Origin: Nageia nagi
Taxonomy: Eukaryota > Pinophyta
Direction of reading: 5' to 3'
Length of the DNA: 64,000 nt
NCBI GenBank assembly: GCA_050084985.1
Contig: JBITNC010000001.1
Coordinates: 128,030,001 to 128,094,000 of the forward strand
Made by a program: the position numbers and the translations under genes. Below are positions 23,915-33,180 of the stretch, one piece after another (the first letter of the stretch is position 1; every line of letters begins with the position of its first letter). The notes beneath the pieces are model-generated. The model did not search any database. It was not told the DNA's origin and saw only the letters and a program-made list of their open reading frames with translations.

Positions 23915-24202
23915 TGTGTTAATAACAGTTACAAGATTACAGAATAGAAACGTTTACAAAACGGCCGCAAGATTCTGGCCTTCTTGAACTGATATCACCT
24001 ACATATGACACTTGGCCGACTGTTACAAAATTGGGCAGATCGCCGACGATTCGGTTCCCTGATGATGGCACTCAGGTATTTTGCAGACCTCCTTCTCTCC
24101 CGGAATATTCAATTCTCCAACTCGGACTCTTCGATCTTTCCTTGCGGCCTATTTTCCTCTGGGCGCGGTCTTAATCCCAAATGTTAATCTTTCCCCTTCG
24201 CC

Positions 24203-24494
24203 TGACGTCAGCCTTGAATCTCCGGACTTCTTCATTCACTGGCTCCGGTCACTAAATTGCTCCTTGATGAAGTCATCCATTCCGGGCTCCGGTTTGCTTT
24301 ACGAATGTAAACTTCATATCTTCTTGTGACGTCATTTCCGGACTTCCGGAACGCTTCGCCTGTGACGTCATCTTTCTTTCCTCCGGAATGTTTTCCTTTA
24401 TGGCTCCGGATACTAAGTCGCTACCTGCTGACGTCATCTCCTCCGGACTCCGGTTTCCTTTGCAATTATGAGCTTCTTCTTTTCCGTGATGTCA
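24203..24494 (-). promoter_or_regulatory. cluster of TGACGTCA palindromes in gypsy U3
   Basis: Perfect TGACGTCA at 24203, 24327, 24363 and 24429, plus TGATGTCA at 24487. In the other LTR one copy is TGACATCA. TGACGTCA is the CRE/as-1-type core bound by plant bZIP (TGA-class) factors, which suggests stress- or hormone-responsive transcription of the element. Confidence 0.5.
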
Positions 24495-24749
24495 TCTTCG
24501 TATATCTGGAATGCTTTGTTTCCCGGAGACACTTGTGCTTACTTCGTCTTTTCCGGAACTTGGTCCTTGCCGAAAGATGAATATCTTATTCTCCGCCACA
24601 TCACCATTTCATTCCGGAAAACTTTACTCTGATCCCGAGCTACGTTATCCGCTCCAAAAAACTCCAGAGAATCTAAGAATGAACCCATGGTTGAAATTAA
24701 GGTATACCGGGGCTTTAATAAAGAATTTATTTTGTAGGAATCTACATTA

Positions 24750-24766
24750 TGGCGACTTCTGAGGGA
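24750..24766 (+). promoter_or_regulatory. TGGCGACT motif where the gypsy purine tract is expected
   Basis: Four bases inside the 3' LTR, the plus strand reads TGGCGACTTCTGAGGGA, resembling tRNA-Arg primer sites of Tat/Ogre elements but pointing inward from the wrong end. No purine run is seen directly upstream of the 3' LTR on the coding strand. Confidence 0.3.
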
Positions 24767-24871
24767 AAATTTCGCCTTTGTCGAAAAGAAATTTAGAATC
24801 CAGCCTCAAATTCAAAATTGAAATCCTGTCTTTTTATTTACATATATACAAAATCATGTCTTTTCTTTCAG

Positions 24872-26612
24872 TCAATCTCCCGCGCATGCGGGTTCATAGT
24901 GCTTTAAATGCTGCCCATTGACCAAGATTGGCAGCCGCCACCCGTTTAACTTTGATATTTCGAAAGAGTTCTTTCCTGCACATCTAGATATCATGTACGG
25001 TCCGGACCATAAGGAATCAAACTTTTTATGTTTTCCAGTCTTGGCTCTGTCTTCATCCCATTTCAAAACTAAATCTCCTTCCTTGAAATCTTCTGGAGTG
25101 GCCTTTCGATTATCGAACCATCTCTTAACTACTGCGTTTCTGTTCTGTAAACTCTGATACGACTGATTCCGGAGTTCTTCCAAATGCAGTAGTTCATTCA
25201 GACGGACTTGATGGGGTTCGAAATCTCCTCCGTACTCTTGTAAAATTTTCAAGGCCGGAAGCTCGAAATGACTTGGCAACATGGCCCTCTTACCGTATAC
25301 CAGAGTATAAGGGCTGGTCTTGATGGATGACTTCACAGTGATTCTATCTGCCCACAATGCCCAATTAAGTTTCTCATGCCAAGTTCGTGGGTTGTCTTCC
25401 ATTATTCTTTTAAGAATCCGGATCAAGTTCTTATTTGTAGATTCGGCCAAACCATTACCCTGAGGGTAATAATTCGAGGAAGTTTTCCAGTAAATACCAT
25501 ATCTCATAGCGAAATTTGTGACTTCTGTTCCTACAAATGCTAGGCCATTGTCTGAAACAATTGTTTGAGGGATACCATACCTGGTGATTAGCTTCTCTAT
25601 GAATTTTACCACGGTCTTCTGGTTTGCTTCTCTCACGGCTTCCGCCTCTGCCCATCTGGTGAAGAAATCTGTAGCTGTGAGAATAAATTTATGCCCGGCT
25701 GAAGAATTAGGATTGATTACTCCAATAAAATCCAACCCCCATTGCTGAAAGGGTTCCTCCGCCTGAACCGGTTCCAACGGCAATGCTGCACTTCTCTTTC
25801 TCCCCGCGAACCTTTGACATTTTTCACAACCCTGGGATTTTGCAAAAGCCTCTTTAAACATAGTAGGCCAATAATATCCGGCTTGGATAATTTTACTCAC
25901 CATTGTATATCCGGAATAATGGCCTCCGGATATCCCGGAATGAAACTCTTCAATAAGTTCTTCTGTCTTCGATGCCGGTACACATCTCAGCAAAACACCA
26001 TCATGATTTCTTCTGTAAAGTACCTGATCTATTTCTGTATAATTTTGGGCATGAATTTTGAACCGCCTTCTCTGGGACGCATCCATGTTGTCAGGAAGCT
26101 TTCCGGACTCGAAGTATCTGCTCAACTGCTCTACCCAATCATTCGTTATAACCCCGGGTTCGACCTCTGGTACCTTTTGTCCAATATGGCATACTGTTCC
26201 CTCCTCTGGTATTGTTGATTTTGCAAGTTGCTCACAAAGCGCTCTCCCTTTTATGAGCTTGGTAGGCCGGATTTCTACATCATATTTGAGGATTTTTGAA
26301 ATCCAACCGGGTCTCCCTTCTCCCAATTCACCCTGCATAATATAAGACCTGACATCCGGATGTATAGTTAGAATCAAAATCTTGCTTTGAGCAACATAAT
26401 GTTTCAACTTGCCAAGAGCTTTCACAATGGCCAAGACTTGTTTTTCGAGAAAGGTATATTTCTCTTCGCAACTATTCATAGTTTGGCTGAAGAACGCTAC
26501 GGGATATTCCTCATTCTTTTCATACTTTTGAGTCAGAATAGCAGCGACACTAGTATCCGAACCATATGCATACAGAATAAACTTCTTACTAAAATCCGGA
26601 TTTCTCAGTACC
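24872..26612 (-). CDS. gypsy RNase H end and integrase (element G pol, 3' part)
   Basis: Open minus-strand frame; from about 26612 it reads through the gypsy RNase H (FILYAYGSD, then NEEYPVAFFSQ) into CEEKYTFLEKQVLAIVKAL and a linker. Integrase follows: zinc region EEFHSGISGGHYSG with CEKCQRF, the Asp block WGLDFIG, then IVSDNGLAF and NGLAEST with exactly 35 residues between the second Asp and the Glu, so the DDE triad is intact. The C-terminal part contains FKEGDLVLKW and WSGPYMI, the usual gypsy GPY/F module. There is no chromodomain; the frame stops 125 bp before the LTR. It would insert the cDNA. The frame has no stop here, so this segment looks functional. Confidence 0.88.
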
Positions 26613-27326
26613 GGGCTTCAGTAATTACTTCTTTGATTTCCTGAAAAGCCTTTTTTACCTTCTTCCGTCCACTCAAACAGTGTATCCTTTTTTAGCATCT
26701 GAGTAATAGGTTTGACAATGCCTGAAAAATCCTGAACAAATCTCCTGACAAAATTAATCTGACCCAGAAAAGACTGTAGAGACTTCTTATTGGATGGGAG
26801 AACTAAGTTCTTAATTGCTTTTATTCTATCTGGATCAATGGCCCAACCTTCCTTTGAAATTACATGACCCAATAACTTCCCTTCATCTACTGCGAAAATT
26901 GATTTCTTAGGATTCAAGGATATGCCATACCTTCTACATTTGATGAAAACCTGTTCCAGGTGTTGGACGTGAAGGTTTTTGTTATGTGAGAACACAGTAA
27001 TATCATCAAGATATACTACCACGCTCTTGTTCACCAACTCTCCAAATGCATGATCCATAGCTCTTTGGAAAGTAGCTCCTGCATTAGACAAACCGAAAGG
27101 CATTCTCTGGAAAGCAAATGTACCCCATTTGGTTGTAAAAGCCGTTTTAAATTGGTCTTCGTTCCGGACCCACACCTGGTTGTATCCGGAGAAACCATCT
27201 ATCAAAGAGAATCTTTCGGCACCCGCCACGGTATTGAGTATTTGTTCCATTGGTGGCAAAGGATAATGATCTCTCAAGGATACTTTATTCAGGCCCCGGA
27301 AATCCACACACAGCCTTATCTCACCA
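26613..27326 (-). CDS. gypsy reverse transcriptase, palm and thumb (element G pol)
   Basis: Minus strand in the same frame as gag and integrase: CVDFRGLNKVSLRDHYPLP, FSLIDGFSGYNQ, FAFQRMPFGLSNAGATFQ and the catalytic VVYLDDITVF are all present, then HVISKEGWAIDPDR and LGQINFVRRF of the connection. A one-base gain at 26649-26650 shifts the frame and a one-base loss at 26613-26615 restores it, so about 12 codons are out of frame and a stop appears at 26618. A one-base gain in the T-run at 27327-27332 breaks the join to the upstream part. The catalytic residues are intact. Confidence 0.85.
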
Positions 27327-28151
27327 TTTTTTCTTCCGGACCGGTACGAGGTTCGCCACCCAAGTGGAGTGTTTAATGGGATAAATTATTCCAGCTTTAT
27401 ACAATTTCAAAACTTCTTGTTTCATAGCTGCTTCGATTTTAGGATTCACTGGCCGCTGTTTCTGTCTGACTGGTTTGGCGTTTTCTATCAATTCAATAGT
27501 ATGCTGCATCACTGACTTGTCGAAAATCTTCAAATCATCGTAAGACCAAGCAATGACGTCTACATATGCCTTGCATAATTGCACAATCTCGTGGGTTTGT
27601 TCCGGGGTATTACAGGTACCGATTTTCAATGACTTGCCCGGGAAAACCTCACACTCTCTATAGTTATCCGGATTTATACTTAGACCTCTTCTTTTTACCT
27701 GGTCGCATCTGTCAAACAATGCTTCGAACGGAATCAAATCTTTGGGAACTTTATTATTATTCAGTTGAATTACATCCTGCCCCCGGAAGATTTCAGAATC
27801 TTCTTCCCCTACCGCGTGACACACAGCTTGTTGTAATAGGAATTGATTAATCTGAGCCTCATCCCGGAACACTTGCCAGAAGGAATCATTATCCGGAATT
27901 GAAGGCCTGAAAATGAGTTGAACCCCTTTTTCCCTGAACCAATCATCAGTGGGATCAAAGCTGGCTCCCATCTGTGCTAAAGCATCAGCCTCATGATTGA
28001 ACCTCCTTGAGATTGACTGAATATGTAAAGCCTCGAAATGTTCCAACAGATCCCAAACTCTATTTCTGTATGATTTCAAGTAGTGATGCTTAGCTGAACA
28101 TTTATCTGTCACCTGCTTTACTATTAGCTCTGAATCTCCTTTGATCTTCAA
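27327..28151 (-). CDS. extra RNase H, C-terminal half, linker and RT N-terminus (element G pol)
   Basis: It reads GDSELIVKQV, YRNRVWDLLEHFEAL and NHEADALAQMG, the C-terminal half of an archaeal-type RNase H. A linker of about 170 residues follows, then KPVRQKQRPVNPKIEAAMKQ and LYKAGIIYPIKHSTWVANL, the N-terminus of gypsy RT. It sits one frame away from its neighbours on both sides. The shifts fall at 28150-28152 (A-run one base short) and 27327-27332 (T-run one base long). This places the extra RNase H between protease and RT, in addition to the normal RNase H after RT. Confidence 0.85.
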
Positions 28152-30751
28152 ACACGGATCTTCATTTTAATGGCTTGTTCCAGCCCGAGGCAAAGTGCTT
28201 CATATTCTGTTACATTATTTGAACATAACCAGGTAAGCCTGAAAGAGAATTTATATACCTTGCCATTTGGTTCCTTCAGAATGATTCCCACTCCAGATCC
28301 ATTTTTAGACCTAGCTCCGTCAAAAAACATCTCCCAGATCTCATTTCTCCGGAAGTTTCCCTTAGTGAGTTCCGGGACAAAAGACTCCGGTTCCATCAAG
28401 CAATAATTTCCAAATTCCATATCGCTGATGGTATTAAGCATACTCATACTATAAGGATCTTCAGTTTGCAACCTTTCCAGTAACTCGTCTGATTCCTCTA
28501 TTTCACCAAAGATTGCACACACTTCCTCCTTTTTTTCTACGTGAAATTCGGAAATTTCCTCATTGTTTAACCTAACCCTCTTATTCCCACAAGGGATCAG
28601 ATAATGAGTATAATCCATTGCTAGGTAACCTCCTATTTTCGCTGTAAACTCTCTGGACAAACATAACCCGAACAGAGGGGGTAACTCCACCACAACAACT
28701 TCTTGAGTAATAACCACAGAGGGACACTTGTGCATCTTTAGAACTATATCTTTGATAACTCCCACTGTCTTAACAGGTGTGGAATCCAACTGTAATACTC
28801 CAGTAGTAGTTCGTGTCATAGGCAATCCCATTACGTCACACACTGCTTTGGGCATAACAGTAGTAGCCGCTCCGGAATCAACCAAACAATTATGGAGCAC
28901 ATATCCTTCAATTTCCAGAGTCATGTAAAAGGCCGGAGGTTTATTTTTTCCCATCCCCGGAATTTTCGATGTTTCAAACAGATTTAGAACCTTTTCCATT
29001 CCTTCGTTCTGAGCTATAAGGGACGCTTTCAGCAAATCAATCTGCCCAGGAATTTTTAAAGCCTCAAACAAAGATACTCTTGCCGGCGTCCTCTTTAACT
29101 CGGCCACAATATCGAACTCGGGAATAGCCGGAGGTTCTCCGATTTTATTTCTAAGACTATCGGTGAAACTTTCCCGAAGCTGTAGGGTATCATCTTTCCT
29201 CTGGTGCTTAGTGAGTGAAGGAAACCTTAGCTTCCGAATACTTTGGTCATTGATTTTTGGGGTCGGTTTGATCTCCGGTAGTGGGAATTTTTCGGCATTC
29301 TTTTCCTTTTCCAGGACCTTATCCTTAGAACCGGGGACTGCATCTTGCCTCCTAGAAAGCACTGGTCCGGCATCTCTTTGGGATTCAACTTTTCTTTCCG
29401 AAATACCGGAAACCAGGGGCCTCTTCCCCGATCTTGTTTCCACCGCAAAAACTCCTATATCTGCCGGTGCAAAATTTATCAAGTTTGCATTTTGATTTAT
29501 GTCGTCTGCCACTCCGGGCGGCGAGATACCTCCATTTCCCGACAAATACTCTTGGTACTGATGCACGGGACATGTTGTTTGTTCATGCGCGTCATTGCAA
29601 GCCAAACATAAACCAACAACTGACCCGGAGGATGAACCTTGATCTGAATTTTCTATCATTACATGTGGGCCCTTTTCCACTGCCGGGTAAGGATATCTCC
29701 TTGCATTGCTCTGTCTGCTTAGGATGGTGATCTGATTCGCCATATTTCTACACAAATCCCTGAGCTCTTGAATTTCTGATGATGACGCTACTCCTTGATT
29801 CACATTGGGCTGAGGGGGGGCAGGTAAAGACAAAGGAGCTCTAGGATTTGGCAAGTTTGGTGACCAAGGTTGAACAGGAGCAGGAAAATGGGCCAGAGGT
29901 GGAACTGAACTGATTACCGGAGGTCTCCACATTTGCTGTTGGGTTGTGGTTATTGGGAAATAGGGCATTGGCATACGGCTTGGTAATTTCCCAACTGCAA
30001 TAAGGCATGATTCAGCATATACTGCTTGTCTATAGACCTCCGGGAAAGTATTCACTCCGGAATTTTGGATTTGCAGAGAGAGATCCGGAGGAAAGGCTCT
30101 CAAATAATACATTAAGGCTTGGAATTGCTGAGGCCTGACTGGCATGGGTACTCTCGTCCATGTTTTCTGGAATCTAATGTTAAAATCTGGGATGTTCTCT
30201 TGTTCAAACCTTTTGATTGACGTGAACTGAGTGAGCAGAGAAAAGGGATCCCCTAGTTCATTAAACTCCAGGATAAAGGGCTCTGCCAGTTGAGCCCAGG
30301 TACTGATGGATCCATTAGAAAGGCCCCTGTACCAATCCAGGACCTTTCCTTTGAAAGACTGAGCCAGTAATCTCACCATAACATCTTCATGCTGAATATT
30401 GTGAATCTTTGCTAGGCCGGCTACATCCACACAGTGCTCATAAGCCGTTTTTTCTGAAGTTGCATCAAACTCCGGAAGGGTTTTAAAAACATTTGCTGGG
30501 ATATCATGTAATACCGCCAGAGCTATGGGCACCCCATTGTCCCATTCCGGATAAATATTCTGAGCTGGATTAGCCATTCTAGGGAAGGTATCTCTAGTAT
30601 GAAGATTGGATGGTTCTGGCTTGATAAAGGATTTTAGGGAGTCGACACTATTCAGAGACTTGGACTTGATCAGGGTCTTTCTCCTAGGAGTATCTAACTT
30701 CCCAAATTCCGGTTCTTCTTTTGCTGCTCTAGTTTTAGATCTTGTCCACAT
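28148..30751 (-). CDS. gypsy gag-protease and extra RNase H N-terminal half (element G)
   Basis: The gag start chosen is the ATG at 30751 (MWTRSKTRAAKEEPEFGKL); the frame stays open further up through the primer site into the LTR, which is unlikely to be translated. Numbering from 30751: Retrotrans_gag core with VLDWYRGL around residues 138-145, a proline-rich stretch (about 260-320), a short knuckle CLACNDAHEQTTC (about 382-394, CX2CX3HX4C), protease active site LVDSGAATTVMP (Asp about 625), and FFDGARSKNGSGVGI with TEYEALCLGL (about 809-855) starting an RNase H. The frame ends at 28148 because of a one-base change. Gag forms particles and protease matures the polyprotein. Confidence 0.88.
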   Translation of the reverse strand: MWTRSKTRAAKEEPEFGKLDTPRRKTLIKSKSLNSVDSLKSFIKPEPSNLHTRDTFPRMANPAQNIYPEWDNGVPIALAVLHDIPANVFKTLPEFDATSEKTAYEHCVDVAGLAKIHNIQHEDVMVRLLAQSFKGKVLDWYRGLSNGSISTWAQLAEPFILEFNELGDPFSLLTQFTSIKRFEQENIPDFNIRFQKTWTRVPMPVRPQQFQALMYYLRAFPPDLSLQIQNSGVNTFPEVYRQAVYAESCLIAVGKLPSRMPMPYFPITTTQQQMWRPPVISSVPPLAHFPAPVQPWSPNLPNPRAPLSLPAPPQPNVNQGVASSSEIQELRDLCRNMANQITILSRQSNARRYPYPAVEKGPHVMIENSDQGSSSGSVVGLCLACNDAHEQTTCPVHQYQEYLSGNGGISPPGVADDINQNANLINFAPADIGVFAVETRSGKRPLVSGISERKVESQRDAGPVLSRRQDAVPGSKDKVLEKEKNAEKFPLPEIKPTPKINDQSIRKLRFPSLTKHQRKDDTLQLRESFTDSLRNKIGEPPAIPEFDIVAELKRTPARVSLFEALKIPGQIDLLKASLIAQNEGMEKVLNLFETSKIPGMGKNKPPAFYMTLEIEGYVLHNCLVDSGAATTVMPKAVCDVMGLPMTRTTTGVLQLDSTPVKTVGVIKDIVLKMHKCPSVVITQEVVVVELPPLFGLCLSREFTAKIGGYLAMDYTHYLIPCGNKRVRLNNEEISEFHVEKKEEVCAIFGEIEESDELLERLQTEDPYSMSMLNTISDMEFGNYCLMEPESFVPELTKGNFRRNEIWEMFFDGARSKNGSGVGIILKEPNGKVYKFSFRLTWLCSNNVTEYEALCLGLEQAIKMKIRV

Positions 30752-30869
30752 AAACTCTAGATTGCAAAAGAAAATGACAGGTTCAAAGCACCTATGATAT
30801 TCATAAATAATTTGCTTTAATACATACCATGGATGGTGCTTCAGCAGAGTCGCCAATAAATTTCTTCGT

Positions 30870-30887
30870 GTCCCACCGGGCGTGCCA
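30870..30887 (-). promoter_or_regulatory. primer binding site of gypsy element G
   Basis: The minus strand reads TGGCACGCCCGGTGGGAC, complementary to a tRNA 3' end with CCA. It starts 11 nt inside the LTR border, a longer gap than usual. The tRNA identity was not determined. Confidence 0.6.
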
Positions 30888-30898
30888 AAAAGAAATAC

Positions 30899-32330
30899 TG
30901 TTGATTGAGATTGTGTAATATGTGCGCCTGGAACAATCTTAACCAAAGTAGTTCACGAACAGACTGTAGGACGCAGCCTGATCTCCGGAGAAGGCCGGTT
31001 CCTTATCCATTGGGCAGAGAAAAAGTAACAGGAAAGAGATAAAAAGAGTAGGGAGCGAGAGATTTAAGCAAAAGGATAGGGTAACAAGAAAGGAAGTAAA
31101 AGGATAGGGTAACAAGAAAGGAAGTAAAAGGATAGGGTAACGAGAGAGAAAGCAAAGGGGTAGATCACTAGTTCAGCGCGGGCTTTCGCAGTGTGCGAAA
31201 CCTTGGCCTGAATCTAGTGTCGCAGCCACAGAACAAGTTCTCACTCTCTGAATAGCTCCCCAGCTTCTACTCTACCATGTAGCAGACACAGTTATACTAG
31301 CAACCCGCAACTATTACTCAGGAAACAAGCTAAGCTGCCACAATGTAACCAAATTAAGAATAACAATTACGAGTGCTAGACAAGAAAGGTCAAGATGGTT
31401 TCATAGTACCGGACTGAAGCTACAGGTCTTCGAGAACAAATGAAAAGGGCAATACTAGGCTTCCGACCCTAGTTTCTCTTTATTTTCATATATTTATACT
31501 GTGTTAATAACAGTTACAAGATTACAGAATAGAAACGTTTACAAAACGGCCGCAAGATTCTGGCCTTCTTGAACTGATATCACCTACATATGACACTTGG
31601 CCGACTGTTACAAAATTGGGCAGATCGCCGACGATTCGGTTCCCTGATGATGGCACTCAGGTATTTTGCAGACCTCCTTCTCTCCCGGAATATTCAATTC
31701 TCCAACTCGGACTCTTCGATCTTTCCTTGCGGCCCATTTTCCTCTGGGCGCGGTCTTAATCCCAAATGTTAATCTTTCCCCTTCGCCTGACGTCAGCCTT
31801 GAATCTCCGGACTTCTTCATTCACTGGCTCCGGTCACTAAATTGCTCCTTGATGAAGTCATCCATTCCGGGCTCCGGTTTGCTTTACGAATGTAAACTTC
31901 ATATCTTCTTGTGACGTCATTTCCGGACTTCCGGAACGCTTCGCCTGTGACATCATCTTTCTTTCCTCCGGAATGTTTTCCTTTATGGCTCCGGATACTA
32001 AGTCGCTACCTGCTGACGTCATCTCCTCGGACTCCGGTTTCCTTTGCAATTATGAGCTTCTTCTTTTCCGTGATGTCATCTTCGTATATCTGGAATGCTT
32101 TGTTTCCCGGAGACACTTGTGCTTACTTCGTCTTTTCCGGAACTTGGTCCTTGCCGAAAGATGAATATCTTATTCTCCGCCACATCACCATTTCATTCCG
32201 GAAAACTTTACTCTGATCCCGAGCTACGTTATCTGCTCCAAAAAACTCCAGAGAATCTAAGAATGAACCCATGGTTGAAATTAAGGTATACCGGGGCTTT
32301 AATAAAGAATTTATTTTGTAGGAATCTACA
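30899..32330 (-). repeat. 5' LTR of gypsy element G
   Basis: Same ends as the LTR at 23314 and about 99.6% identical by hand count. It lies upstream of gag on the coding strand and its U3 promoter would drive element transcription. Confidence 0.93.
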
Positions 32331-32335
32331 ATACC

Positions 32336-32406
32336 CTTAAGTATTAGCGAACATACATAGAATATTATTACAAAACCTTTACAATAATGCATTATACATT
32401 CCAACA
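32336..32406 (-). repeat. 5' LTR of copia element E, outer part
   Basis: 71 bp completing the LTR at 22885-23313. On the minus strand it starts TGTTGGAATGTATAATG. The flank AAAAT at 32407-32411 matches 13761-13765. Confidence 0.92.
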
Positions 32407-32411
32407 AAAAT

Positions 32412-33180
32412 AAAATAATTCAAATATCAAGAAAAGAGGTATCAAGCAATGTTAAAAGGAGTAAGGCATGTCATTCCCTATTAGCTTCTTGGGTGATTAT
32501 ATATATGCTTAATCTATATAGGTGAACATTGAGATTGAATCCCCATATCATTACACAAATAGTGTCTCTTGATGCCACTTATATAAGGATATGTTTACTC
32601 TCTTGCGTATGATTGAATTGTTCTTATTTCATTGCAATATTATTCAGTGACAAAATTATTGAGGATATTACTTCACAAAGTTGCACATGTTATTTATTTT
32701 AATATATAGGTGGCCAAAATTGAAGAACAGTTAATCATGAAGCTTGAGGTGTCAAATTAGAGGTTTGTTTGTTCGAGATGTGATCTTGTTTATGGATTTA
32801 TGAAGAATATCATTCTAGCTAGTGTAAGACTTGGATCTTGTAGATAATAAGTTAATTATTAAATTAATTCATTTTATTTATCTACATTTTTAGTGAATCT
32901 AATTATTTTTATAATTATATCATAAGTCCTAGGGTTTGTGGACATAATTAGTTGCAGATCTGAGATGAATTAAAAATATAAATGATTTTATTTTCATGCA
33001 CAATTTCAAAATGATTGAAAATATAGATGTTGTAACCATAATACAATAATTAATGATAAACCCTAATTTGATGAATGAGTTGATGAATTTGTTGCATCAT
33101 CAAGGATAAAATAATCTAAATACTCAAAATAGTCAAGGAATTTAAGAAAGAAATAATCAAAATATTGAATCTCTCACCAA
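32412..33180. other. AT-rich flank, no gene seen
   Basis: Genomic DNA into which element E inserted; perhaps leader of the decayed gypsy element that starts at about 33180. No motif supports a gene. Confidence 0.45.

Larger units (their letters stand above)
23314..24746 (-). repeat. 3' LTR of gypsy element G
   Basis: On the plus strand it starts TGTTGATTGAG and ends GGAATCTACA. It holds a 28-bp tandem repeat, a TATA box, and several TGACGTCA and TCCGGA palindromes in U3 (higher coordinates). Confidence 0.93.
23314..32330 (-). mobile_element. Ty3/gypsy element G, young and nearly intact, extra RNase H upstream of RT
   Basis: 9,017 bp with LTRs of 1,433 and 1,432 bp and target duplication ATACC. 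Coding runs on the minus strand: gag, protease, an additional RNase H, RT, RNase H and integrase, in that order. INT after RT places it in Ty3/gypsy. The extra RNase H of archaeal type suggests the Tat/Ogre group of non-chromoviruses, and I see no chromodomain after the integrase. By hand the LTRs differ at five substitutions, all transitions, and one 1-bp indel. The frame is broken by four single-base length changes. It is the youngest datable insertion in the window. Confidence 0.93.
13761..32411 (-). mobile_element. Ty1/copia element E (family B), complete but decayed, carrying two nested insertions
   Basis: The element proper is 13766-32406, flanked by the 5-bp duplication AAAAT (13761-13765 and 32407-32411). 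Element order on the minus strand: 5' LTR (32406-32336 plus 23313-22885), primer site, leader, gag-PR, INT, RT, RH, 3' region, purine tract, 3' LTR (14266-13766). Without the gypsy insertion and the solo LTR it is about 9.1 kb. By hand count its two LTRs differ at roughly 30 of 500 positions (about 6%), so it is old. Its proteins are broken by many stops and frameshifts, and both visible integrase Asp residues are Asn. Confidence 0.92.

Noticed and set aside
30752-30946. N-terminal extension of the gypsy gag frame into the LTR
   Set aside because: It would translate the primer binding site and the LTR end; the ATG at 30751 gives a normal gag start.
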